13,967 nucleotides of DNA, from positions 4,658-18,624 of the forward strand of contig JAHFTZ010000004.1 of the NCBI GenBank assembly GCA_023265355.1, given 5' to 3'. This DNA comes from Terriglobus sp. (GTDB lineage Bacteria; Acidobacteriota; Terriglobia; Terriglobales; Acidobacteriaceae). Shown here piece by piece: positions 1-5,992 of the stretch. The notes under the pieces were generated by a model. That model did not search any database. It was given only the letters and a program-made list of their open reading frames with translations, and was not told the DNA's origin. Each line of letters begins with the position of its first letter. Position 1 is the first letter of the stretch. The position numbers and the translations under genes are program-made.

Positions 1-218
1 GACCCTGCAAAATCGAAGGCATCACACGGGACACAACCGGCACCATCGATGGGAAGAAGATTACTTTCAGCCAGCCCGGCGAATATAACGGTCAGGCGCT
101 GACCCTCACCTTTACGGGATTTCTTGACGACAAGAACGTATTTCGCGGCTCGGTCGATGTACAGCCATTGAATGTTACAGGCACCTTCAGTCTGCAGAAG
201 GCAGAAGTTAAGCCGTAA
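1..218 (+). CDS. C-terminal fragment of an unidentified protein
   Basis: Only the last 71 codons (reading from base 3) are present; the start lies before the window. The visible tail alternates short beta-type stretches with turns (for example TRDTTGTIDGKKITF, then LTLTFTGFLDD, then FRGSVDVQPLNVTGTFSLQ) and ends in a charged tail. Nothing catalytic can be seen. This looks like an extracytoplasmic beta-sandwich or lipocalin-like end of the sort found at the C-terminus of secreted acidobacterial proteins, but that is an impression of composition rather than a family match. The stop TAA at 216-218 lies about 20 bases before a strong hairpin terminator, so this is the last gene of its transcript. 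It faces the omega-like gene on the other strand. Confidence 0.7.
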   Translation, partial: PCKIEGITRDTTGTIDGKKITFSQPGEYNGQALTLTFTGFLDDKNVFRGSVDVQPLNVTGTFSLQKAEVKP

Positions 219-238
219 GAGTTTCATTTTTGACCAAT

Positions 239-275
239 AAAAAGGGTATTTCGGTCTGACCGAAATACCCTTTTT
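239..275. terminator. Bidirectional intrinsic terminator between convergent genes
   Basis: A perfect 12-bp stem (GGGTATTTCGGT at 244-255, ACCGAAATACCC at 259-270) closes a 3-base loop. It is preceded by five A (239-243) and followed by five T (271-275), so each strand reads a GC-containing hairpin followed by a U run. It can end the plus-strand gene stopping at 218 and the minus-strand gene stopping at 291. Confidence 0.93.
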
Positions 276-290
276 CGTTGCTTTGGAAAG

Positions 291-491
291 CTATTTGGCC
301 AGAATGACATCCGGCAACGGAAGAACATCCACATACTTGCCTGCGCTGATGCCGTCGAGCGCCAGGTTGGTGGTGTCTTCCGTACGTGTGGACAGAACGT
401 GCAGGCGGCGAGTCGCGCGCGCGGTCGTCTGGCAGAGGCTGAAGCGGTTGGGGATGTTCACTAGAGCGCGGTATACCTGTTCAGATCGCAT
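291..491 (-). CDS. RNA polymerase omega subunit-like small protein
   Basis: A 66-residue protein. Residues 11-52 fit the omega (RpoZ) core: a V-x-I-P-N-R-F-x-L block at 11-19, the A-R-A-T-R-R helix at 24-29, then a T-T-N-x-A-L-x-x-I-x-x-G-K block at 40-52. This matches the NRF-L-AARRAR and TT-x-x-AL-x-x-I-x-x-G positions of classical omega. Omega is a small subunit that binds the beta-prime subunit and helps core polymerase assembly. The ATG at 489-491 was chosen because a GGAG ribosome site lies 9 bases upstream on the minus strand and similarity begins there; an open frame extends further upstream but has no support. The gene stands alone instead of beside gmk or coaBC, where rpoZ often sits, and it is shorter than the roughly 90-residue E. 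coli protein. It could be the genome's only omega or a divergent paralogue, so no symbol is given. Confidence 0.6.
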   Translation of the reverse strand: MRSEQVYRALVNIPNRFSLCQTTARATRRLHVLSTRTEDTTNLALDGISAGKYVDVLPLPDVILAK

Positions 492-627
492 CGGTAAAAC
501 TCCATAGAAAATGAAAGCCGTAAGAGTGCAGGGAAGTGCGGCTCGAGAGCGTTCCAGCGAGCGAAAAGTGATACTGAGGGTTGCAGAGAGACTCTTACCA
601 GTATACGTCGCCGGGTACACTCAATCC

Positions 628-1380
628 GTGCCCAACTTAAAAGATAAAACCGCCCTCGTCACCGGAGCCTCACGTGGCCTTGGTGCCGCAATGGCCACAG
701 CGCTCGCCGAAGAGGGTGCGCGCGTCGCCGTCAATTACTTCGCCAGCGAAGGTCGAGCGGAGCAACTTTGCTGGGATCTCAACAGCCGCGGCTGCACAGC
801 CAAGGCGTTTCGCGCCGATGTTCGTGACGAAAGCCAGATCGCCGCGATGGTCCGCGAGATTGAGAAGTCCTTTGGGCATATCGACATCCTCGTTCCCAAC
901 GCTACCGGCCACCAGCCATTCCTTTCGATCGAAGAGCAGACCTGGCAGTCTCACTTGGATCAGCTTGAATTTTTCGTCAAATCGCCTCTGCTTCTACTCC
1001 AGAGTGTTCTTTTCGGGATGAAACAACGGAGTTTCGGGCGTGTGATCCAGATCGGCAGCGAGGTTGTAGAACTAGGCAATCCTCGCTTTGCAAATTATGT
1101 GGCTGCCAAGGGCGCACAGCTTGCGGCAACGCGTTCCTGGGCGCGGGAGCTTGCTCCATTCGGGATTACGGTGAATCTTGTCGCTCCCGGCTGGATTCCT
1201 ACGGACCGATCCGTTGGCGCGACGGCGGAGGAAAAGCAGGCTTACATCGATCGCGTTCCCATGCAGCATATGGGAACTCCTGAGGACGTTGGCCGCACCG
1301 TGGCTTTTCTCGCCTCGGAGGCCGCGCGATTTATTACCGGGCAGAAGATAGCGGTGAACGGTGGAAACACTCTCGAATAG
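628..1380 (+). CDS. SDR family oxidoreductase (FabG-like, atypical active site)
   Basis: A 250-residue classical-length short-chain dehydrogenase. Visible motifs are the Rossmann glycine motif TGASRGLG (12-19), D64 after the third strand, catalytic S144, Y157 and K161 (YxxxK, with the usual 13-residue Ser-Tyr spacing), APG at 186-188 and a C-terminal ITGQ-x-x-AVNGG segment. Two usual landmarks are altered: the NNAG motif reads N-A-T-G (91-94), and the tetrad Asn position (usual V-N-L-x-G-P) aligns to F116 in F-F-V-K-S-P. It should be a cytosolic NAD(P)H-dependent carbonyl/alcohol reductase of unknown substrate. GTG 628 is preferred because family similarity begins just after it. No Shine-Dalgarno is visible before GTG, while a TACACT at 616-621 would place a transcript start almost at the codon, so it may be leaderless. 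An in-frame ATG at 511 would add 39 residues unlike SDRs. It is probably co-transcribed with the NIPSNAP gene 30 bases downstream. Confidence 0.9.
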   Translation: MPNLKDKTALVTGASRGLGAAMATALAEEGARVAVNYFASEGRAEQLCWDLNSRGCTAKAFRADVRDESQIAAMVREIEKSFGHIDILVPNATGHQPFLSIEEQTWQSHLDQLEFFVKSPLLLLQSVLFGMKQRSFGRVIQIGSEVVELGNPRFANYVAAKGAQLAATRSWARELAPFGITVNLVAPGWIPTDRSVGATAEEKQAYIDRVPMQHMGTPEDVGRTVAFLASEAARFITGQKIAVNGGNTLE

Positions 1381-1410
1381 ACTGGCTACGTTCTTTCCAG
1401 GAGACTTTTG

Positions 1411-2190
1411 ATGATGCGTCGCAAATTCCTTGCCTCTTCGCTCGCTGCAGCTTCGGCCGTAGCTCTCCCGCGGGAATCCTCCGCGCAGCCCGCCTCTGGT
1501 CGCGAGTATTACGATCTACGCAAGTACACGCTGCAGAGTGGACCGCAGACCAAGCTTGCCGCGGAGTACTTTGAGAAGGCGCTGATCCCGGCGCTCAACC
1601 GCCTCAGCATCACGCCTGTGGGAGCCTTCACTGTTGATGTGGGGCCCGATACGCCTACGATCTATCTGCTGCTGCCGTCGAAGAACTTGCAGACGCTGGT
1701 GACGGCGGAGCTCATGCTCGCGAAGGATGAGGCCTTTGTAAAGGCCGCCGCTCCCTTCTGGGCCGCACCCGCTACGGCACCCGCTTTCAAGCGTGTGGAG
1801 TCCACTCTTTTTTCGGCGTTCGAAGGCCATCCTGCCCTGACGCCGCCTGCGAAGGACAAACGGATCTTCCAACTGCGTACGTATGAGTCGCCTTCGAATG
1901 CCGCGCATATTGCTAAGGTCAAGATGTTCCACTCGGGTGAGTTTGAGATCTTCGCGCGTGCGGGCTGCGGCCAGGTCTTCTACGGCGATGCCCTCATTGG
2001 GCAGAATCTTCCGAACCTCACCTACATGCTCACCTTCCCCGATCTGGCCACGTTGCAGACCTGCTGGAAGACCTTCAGCGCCGATCCGGAGTGGAAGAAA
2101 CTGAGTGCGGACCCGCGCTTCGCATATGAGTCCATCGTCTCCAACATCACGAACCTGTATCTCAACCCGACAAGTTATTCGCAGGTCTAG
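1411..2190 (+). CDS. Exported NIPSNAP family protein
   Basis: A 259-residue protein with two tandem NIPSNAP-type (dimeric alpha-beta barrel) modules. The first begins at Y-Y-D-L-R-K-Y-T, the second at I-F-Q-L-R-T-Y-E and runs through Y-M-L-T-F-P-D-L-A and W-K-K-L near the end. The N-terminus has a twin-arginine pattern (RRKFL at residues 3-7), a hydrophobic Ala/Leu stretch and a small-residue cleavage site near S-S-A-Q, so Tat export to the periplasm is likely. NIPSNAP domains have no established bacterial reaction, and I infer none. ATG 1411 lies 6 bases after AGGAGA (1399-1404); a second ATG at 1414 with spacing 9 is equally possible and would not change the protein meaningfully. It follows the SDR gene by 30 bases on the same strand, suggesting a two-gene operon. 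Confidence 0.88.
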   Translation: MMRRKFLASSLAAASAVALPRESSAQPASGREYYDLRKYTLQSGPQTKLAAEYFEKALIPALNRLSITPVGAFTVDVGPDTPTIYLLLPSKNLQTLVTAELMLAKDEAFVKAAAPFWAAPATAPAFKRVESTLFSAFEGHPALTPPAKDKRIFQLRTYESPSNAAHIAKVKMFHSGEFEIFARAGCGQVFYGDALIGQNLPNLTYMLTFPDLATLQTCWKTFSADPEWKKLSADPRFAYESIVSNITNLYLNPTSYSQV

Positions 2191-2313
2191 TTTTGTTTGT
2201 CATCCCGTAGCGCAGCGCAGGGATCTGCTGTTTGAAGGTGTTCCTGCGTGGCGAAAACCCATGTCCCAAAGGCGGGACATGGGGCACCCGGTTTTGACCC
2301 GCGGTCATTGTCT
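2191..2313. repeat. Intergenic repeat-like element with perfect hairpin
   Basis: This gap between convergent genes has two parts. Bases 2199-2231 carry a GTCATCCCGTAGCGCAGCGC motif followed by AGGGATCTGC. Bases 2258-2283 form a perfect 10-bp hairpin (CCCATGTCCC, six-base loop, GGGACATGGG), followed by GCACCCGG and TTTT at 2292-2295. I recall near-identical wording scattered through intergenic regions of Acidobacteriaceae genomes, which suggests a dispersed REP-like element; only one copy is visible here, so its repeat status is recall. The hairpin could also act as a weak two-way terminator for the NIPSNAP gene and the DUF5009 gene. No gene is seen in this gap. Confidence 0.55.
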
Positions 2314-3534
2314 TTAGAGTTGCAATCGCAGCTTCATGCGCGTCAGCAGCTCGGAGATCAGCAGCATCAACGCTGTGAAGACGAGCGCACGCACCACCCC
2401 CGGCCATCCATACGCGAAGTGCGTACCGAACCAGGTGACGCCCGTTGCGGCCATGATGTAGAACCAGATGTCTGGGAGCAGGTACGTGAGCAGCGTATTG
2501 GATCCCGCCGACTTCACAAAGAACGCCCACTTGCTGTGCCGCTTCACGTCGCAGACGTAATAGAGCAGCGTAAAGAGAAGGACGCACGCGCCGATGGTGT
2601 ACAGGCACCAAGTCGGCGTGGCGCGGATCTTCGAGATGCCGAGCGGATGCAGAAGGCGCGCAGCGATGAGGGTAATGACTGCGAAGACGAGGGCAGGTAC
2701 GGCCTTCTGCCGGAAGGTCGCGAACTTCGGCTCCAGAAAGAAGATCGTCGTGAGCGTGATGCCTGCGAATGCGATCGAAGCCATCGATCCATTGACGATG
2801 GGGAACTCATACCAGGGCAGATCGAGGTGGATCCAGTGCGCAGTGCTGGCGATGCAGAAAGCCGTCATCGCCACGAACCAGGCGGCTGGAGCCCAGAGCC
2901 AACGGCGTGTTGTCAGGTAGAGGAGTGACACCGAGAAATACGTGTAACCGATGAGTCCAAGAATCTCGGGATAGCCGTAGGAGAACCAGCCCACGCTGCC
3001 GTCGCGCGCTGTGTGCCGATAGAGAAACGCGAGCACCAGCAGCAGAACGAATCCAAGAGTCCGCAGGCCGCGATAGAGATTGCAGCGAAATTTATCGGTT
3101 GTCTTCGGATAGACGAGCCAGATCAGGATCGCGGCAAACAGCGCCAGAAGACCCCACGCATATTTGCCCAGCCCATACATCAGCGTGGGATTGCCGCGGT
3201 CACCGTTGGCAAGAATGATGCCGAGCACCAACAGCGCGGCCGAGCGCAGGGCGATATATCTCAGCAGGGTTAGGCTGCTGTCTCCTTTGCGGATGCGCGC
3301 ATTCAGGGCCAGCGGAATCGCCATGCCGAGGATGAAGAGGAAGCCGGGGAAGACCATGTCGACATAGGTCATCACGTCCACCTTGCCCGGTGCGTGGTAC
3401 GTCCACCAAGGCAGGCCCTTCACTTCTGCCAGCTCGTTCACGAAGATCATGAGCGCTATGTTCAGGCGGCGAAAGATATCCAGCGAAAGGATGCGTTGCG
3501 GCGCGAGCGGATGCGGTCCTGCGGAGGTTGCCAT
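2314..3534 (-). CDS. DUF5009 / HGSNAT-NagX-like membrane acyltransferase homologue
   Basis: A 406-residue polytopic inner-membrane protein with about ten hydrophobic segments. The start of similarity is S-L-D-I-F at 17-21, followed by the first membrane helix (L-N-I-A-L-M-I-F-V-N-E-L), a short loop W-W-T-Y-H-A-P, then M-T-Y-V-D-M-V-F-P-G-F-L-F-I-L-G. This is the DUF5009 layout, related to heparan-alpha-glucosaminide N-acetyltransferase and bacterial NagX, which move acetyl groups from cytosolic acetyl-CoA to amino sugars across the membrane. H47 in the Y-H-A-P loop is the best candidate for the catalytic histidine (by analogy). The usual F-R-G motif reads F-R-R (R23), one base change from Gly. 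The start has AAGGA seven bases upstream, overlapping the stop of the chitinase gene, with an 11-base gap between them, so it is the third gene of that operon. A role in acetylating chitin-derived sugars is inferred from context. Confidence 0.85.
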   Translation of the reverse strand: MATSAGPHPLAPQRILSLDIFRRLNIALMIFVNELAEVKGLPWWTYHAPGKVDVMTYVDMVFPGFLFILGMAIPLALNARIRKGDSSLTLLRYIALRSAALLVLGIILANGDRGNPTLMYGLGKYAWGLLALFAAILIWLVYPKTTDKFRCNLYRGLRTLGFVLLLVLAFLYRHTARDGSVGWFSYGYPEILGLIGYTYFSVSLLYLTTRRWLWAPAAWFVAMTAFCIASTAHWIHLDLPWYEFPIVNGSMASIAFAGITLTTIFFLEPKFATFRQKAVPALVFAVITLIAARLLHPLGISKIRATPTWCLYTIGACVLLFTLLYYVCDVKRHSKWAFFVKSAGSNTLLTYLLPDIWFYIMAATGVTWFGTHFAYGWPGVVRALVFTALMLLISELLTRMKLRLQL

Positions 3535-3545
3535 CGATCTTCCTT

Positions 3546-4685
3546 CTACTTTCCCTGGGGCGTTGCGTGCAGGCCTGCGTTAATGGCGTCCAGAAGAATG
3601 TTTTCAGGATCGCCGTTGTAGGCCCAGAACATGATGCCGCTGAGATGCTTCTCCCGCACGTAGGCGCATTTGCGCTTCATGGATTCCGGATCGTCATAGG
3701 TGATAAACGTCTGCGTCGCAGGGTTGTAGATGTAGGGAACAGCGGAGGCTGCGTCCCAGTAGCGCGTGAAGCCCGAACCCGGCGCGAGATTTTCCTTAGC
3801 GATCTTTGTATAGAGCACGTCGAACATCCTGCCCTTCGGCACTGGCTGAAAGAGGCCGTGGTTCGCGGGCGGCACGCCGGTCCAGCCATGTCCGTAGAAG
3901 GGGACGCCGAGAACGATCTTCTCCGGTGGGACGCCTGCCGCAAGGTAGTCGTGTACAGACCGGTCGTCGGAGAGCTTCTTCGGATCGGCGGGATCGGTGA
4001 AGAGAGGCGAGTGATTGCCCGTCGTCGGGTCGCTGCGGTCGTAGTAGTCGTAGCCCATCAGGGCGATGGTGTCGACGTACTTTGCCACCTGCGCGAGCTC
4101 CGTGCTGTTGATGAAGAAGGTGTTTCCATTGGTCGCGGTCGAGGTGACGAGGTGCTTGTGCAGCCGCGTGCCTGCTGTGTCGAAGGCCATACGCAGGTCG
4201 CGCAAAAGCAGTGTGTAGTTCTGCTTGTCCGCGGCGCGGAAGCGGCCGTTCGGACGCGGGAACGCCGGGTACTCCCAATCCACGTCGATACCGTCGATCT
4301 TCTGTGTTTCGACCAGGTGCAGGCAGCTTGCGACGAACTTCGCACGCGATGCCGGAGTCAGGGCGATGTCGGAGAAGTCCTCCGAACGCGCAAAGCCGCC
4401 CGTCGAAGCCACGATGGTCAACGCGGGATTGATCTTCTTCAGCGAGACAAGCGTTGCGAGATCGCTGGTCTGCATGGGTGTCAGTTCCGCCAGGGCACCA
4501 TCCCGTGTGTTGATGAAGGCATAGTGAATCCGTGTGAGCTTCTTCGCCGCAATCTCATTCGCGTTGAGCGCCTGTCCGCGCGAGAAGACATAGCCGATGA
4601 TCTGTGAAGCACTTTTCTGGGCCTGGGCGAAGGGGACAGCGAGAAACAGTGCAAGCAAGGGGAGCAGGGAGCTGCGGATTTTCAT
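3546..4685 (-). CDS. Secreted GH18 chitinase (second of tandem pair)
   Basis: A 379-residue family 18 glycoside hydrolase, a TIM barrel that hydrolyses beta-1,4-GlcNAc links with retention by substrate assistance. A signal peptide ends at A-Q-A (20-22). Barrel landmarks are I-I-G-Y-V-F (strand 1), S-T-G-G at 94-97 (the SxGG motif), D-G-I-D-V-D-W-E at 131-138 with E138 the predicted acid and D136 its partner, the M-G-Y-D-Y-Y segment at 210-215, and W354 in I-M-F-W near the end. No carbohydrate-binding module is present. It is clearly paralogous to the upstream gene, sharing for example V-P-F-Y-G-x-G-W-T-G-V and the L-L-D-A-I-N end. Its ATG overlaps the stop of that gene by one base (TAATG at 4683-4687), so translation is probably coupled. 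A chitinase is the simplest reading; an endo-beta-N-acetylglucosaminidase cannot be excluded. Confidence 0.93.
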   Translation of the reverse strand: MKIRSSLLPLLALFLAVPFAQAQKSASQIIGYVFSRGQALNANEIAAKKLTRIHYAFINTRDGALAELTPMQTSDLATLVSLKKINPALTIVASTGGFARSEDFSDIALTPASRAKFVASCLHLVETQKIDGIDVDWEYPAFPRPNGRFRAADKQNYTLLLRDLRMAFDTAGTRLHKHLVTSTATNGNTFFINSTELAQVAKYVDTIALMGYDYYDRSDPTTGNHSPLFTDPADPKKLSDDRSVHDYLAAGVPPEKIVLGVPFYGHGWTGVPPANHGLFQPVPKGRMFDVLYTKIAKENLAPGSGFTRYWDAASAVPYIYNPATQTFITYDDPESMKRKCAYVREKHLSGIMFWAYNGDPENILLDAINAGLHATPQGK

Positions 4686-5851
4686 TAGCGGGCTGTCGCC
4701 TCATTCGTAGGATGAAGTCCAAGGTTGATGGCATCGAGCAGAACGTTGTTCGGATCGCCAGTGTACTCCCAGAACATCATGCCGCCGAGGTGATGTCCGC
4801 GCACGTAGAGGGCTTTGTGGGCCAGCGACTCAGGGTCTTCATAGTCCACCCAGGTCTTCGTGGTTGCGTTGTAGAGGTAAGGCGAGTCCGAACTGTAGTC
4901 CCAATAGCGTACGTACCCTGAACCCGGCGCCAGAAGCGTCGAGGCGATGCTGCCGTAGTTCAGATGCAGGTTTTTTGCGCTCGTCCCTGCCTGGAAGAGA
5001 CCGTTCTTGGTTGCCTCCACGCCGGTCCATCCCTTTCCATAGAATGGAACTCCAAGAACGATCTTGTCCGGTTGAACCCCCGCGTCCAAATAGTTTTGCA
5101 CTGACTTGTCCGAGGAGACGTGTTTCGGATCGTCGGGATGCGTGTAAAGGGAGGAGTGGTGGCCGGTATTCTTGTCGTCCCCGTACATGTCGTAGGTCAT
5201 CAGGTTGACCGAGTCGACGTACTTCTGCACTTTGTCCATCTCGGTGTGCTGCAGAAAGTTGAGGCTGCCGCCCGTCGCAATCGAGGTATACAGGTGCTTG
5301 TGCAGGCGCCGTCCCTCGCGATCGAACCGTAGGCGCAGTTCTTTCAGCAGCAGGGTGTAGTTTTCCTTGTCCTCCGGACGAAACTTGTTATGGTCTCCCT
5401 CCAGGCCGGGATACTCCCAGTCGATATCGAGACCGTCGAGCTGGTACTTCGTCACGAAGTCAACGGCGCTGTCGATGAAGATCTTTCGCGTCTCTCTCGT
5501 GAGAGCCATATCGGAGAAGTTCTTCGACCACGTCCATCCCCCGACGGAGACGAGGATCTTCAAAGAGGGGTTCTGCTGCTTCAGGCTGTTCAAAACGCCG
5601 AAGTTTTCCGCATCGTGTGCAAAACCTTCGACCACCTTATTGTCTTTCACGTCAGCAAACGCGTAGTTGATGCGGGTCATTTTGTTGGCTGCGATTTCGC
5701 CAGGCGATAAAACGCGATCTCGCGCGAAGACGTATCCGATGATCTCCGCGTGGTTGGGAACCGTGGAGGTGCCAGGGCTGGTTCGTGCCATCGCAAAGGG
5801 AGCAAGAAGTATTTCAAAAAGCAGGGCAGAGACGGAAAGACGGCGTAGCAT
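4685..5851 (-). CDS. Secreted GH18 chitinase (first of tandem pair)
   Basis: A 388-residue GH18 enzyme with an N-terminal signal peptide (hydrophobic residues 5-19, cleavage likely after A-M-A at 20-22). It has S-V-G-G-W at 102-106, the catalytic D-G-L-D-I-D-W-E at 139-146 with E146 as predicted acid and D144 as partner, M-T-Y-D-M-Y-G at 218-224 and W361 near the C-terminus. All canonical catalytic residues are present, and the motifs are closer to the family consensus than in the downstream paralogue. It consists of one catalytic domain with no binding module. The ATG at 5849-5851 has GAGGAG seven bases upstream. It is the first gene of a three-gene minus-strand operon (GH18, GH18, DUF5009) transcribed from the divergent region shared with the efflux operon. 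It probably degrades chitin from fungi or arthropods outside the cytoplasm. Confidence 0.94.
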   Translation of the reverse strand: MLRRLSVSALLFEILLAPFAMARTSPGTSTVPNHAEIIGYVFARDRVLSPGEIAANKMTRINYAFADVKDNKVVEGFAHDAENFGVLNSLKQQNPSLKILVSVGGWTWSKNFSDMALTRETRKIFIDSAVDFVTKYQLDGLDIDWEYPGLEGDHNKFRPEDKENYTLLLKELRLRFDREGRRLHKHLYTSIATGGSLNFLQHTEMDKVQKYVDSVNLMTYDMYGDDKNTGHHSSLYTHPDDPKHVSSDKSVQNYLDAGVQPDKIVLGVPFYGKGWTGVEATKNGLFQAGTSAKNLHLNYGSIASTLLAPGSGYVRYWDYSSDSPYLYNATTKTWVDYEDPESLAHKALYVRGHHLGGMMFWEYTGDPNNVLLDAINLGLHPTNEATAR

Positions 5852-5883
5852 GGAGACTCCTCAAGCGAGCATGTTCAGAGCGC

Positions 5884-5956
5884 AGTGAAATCACTCTCGA
5901 ACGGATTTATTCCCTAGTCAACGGACATTTGGTTGAATATTTTCAATCGATTGACT
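5884..5956. promoter_or_regulatory. Divergent control region with several inverted repeats
   Basis: Between the chitinase operon (-) and the efflux operon (+) lie a perfect 12-bp palindrome TCAATCGATTGA (5943-5954), a partly overlapping TTGAA-N4-TTCAA (5933-5946), a wider pair AGTCAA (5916-5921) and TTGACT (5951-5956), and AGTGA-AA-TCACT (5884-5895) close to the chitinase start. Even palindromes with a central CG are common for LacI-family operators, so a carbohydrate-responsive repressor is possible; no regulator gene lies in the window. TTGACT read leftward from 5921 and TTGAAT read rightward from 5933 could be -35 elements, but neither has a convincing -10. The operator role is inferred. 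Confidence 0.4.
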
Positions 5957-5992
5957 GATTCGACTCATCTTGAAGGAGACAAGGAGCCATCC

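Noticed and set aside
511..627. N-terminal extension of the SDR from ATG 511
   Set aside because: The extra 39 residues are Arg-rich, have no ribosome site and precede the normal SDR start; the first Rossmann strand begins right after GTG 628.
492..627. Promoter boxes such as TATACT (minus strand, 605-600) and TTGCAG with TATACG (plus strand)
   Set aside because: Spacings of 13 or 15 bases do not fit a standard promoter, so I do not call them.
2248..2928. A 226-codon plus-strand frame overlapping the end of the DUF5009 gene
   Set aside because: Charged low-complexity product antisense to a conserved membrane protein, starting inside the intergenic hairpin element.
3528..4607. A 359-codon plus-strand open frame opposite the second chitinase
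   Set aside because: It lies antisense to a clear GH18 gene with signal peptide, catalytic motif and operon context; its own product is rich in Arg/Val/Gly and shows no recognisable domain.
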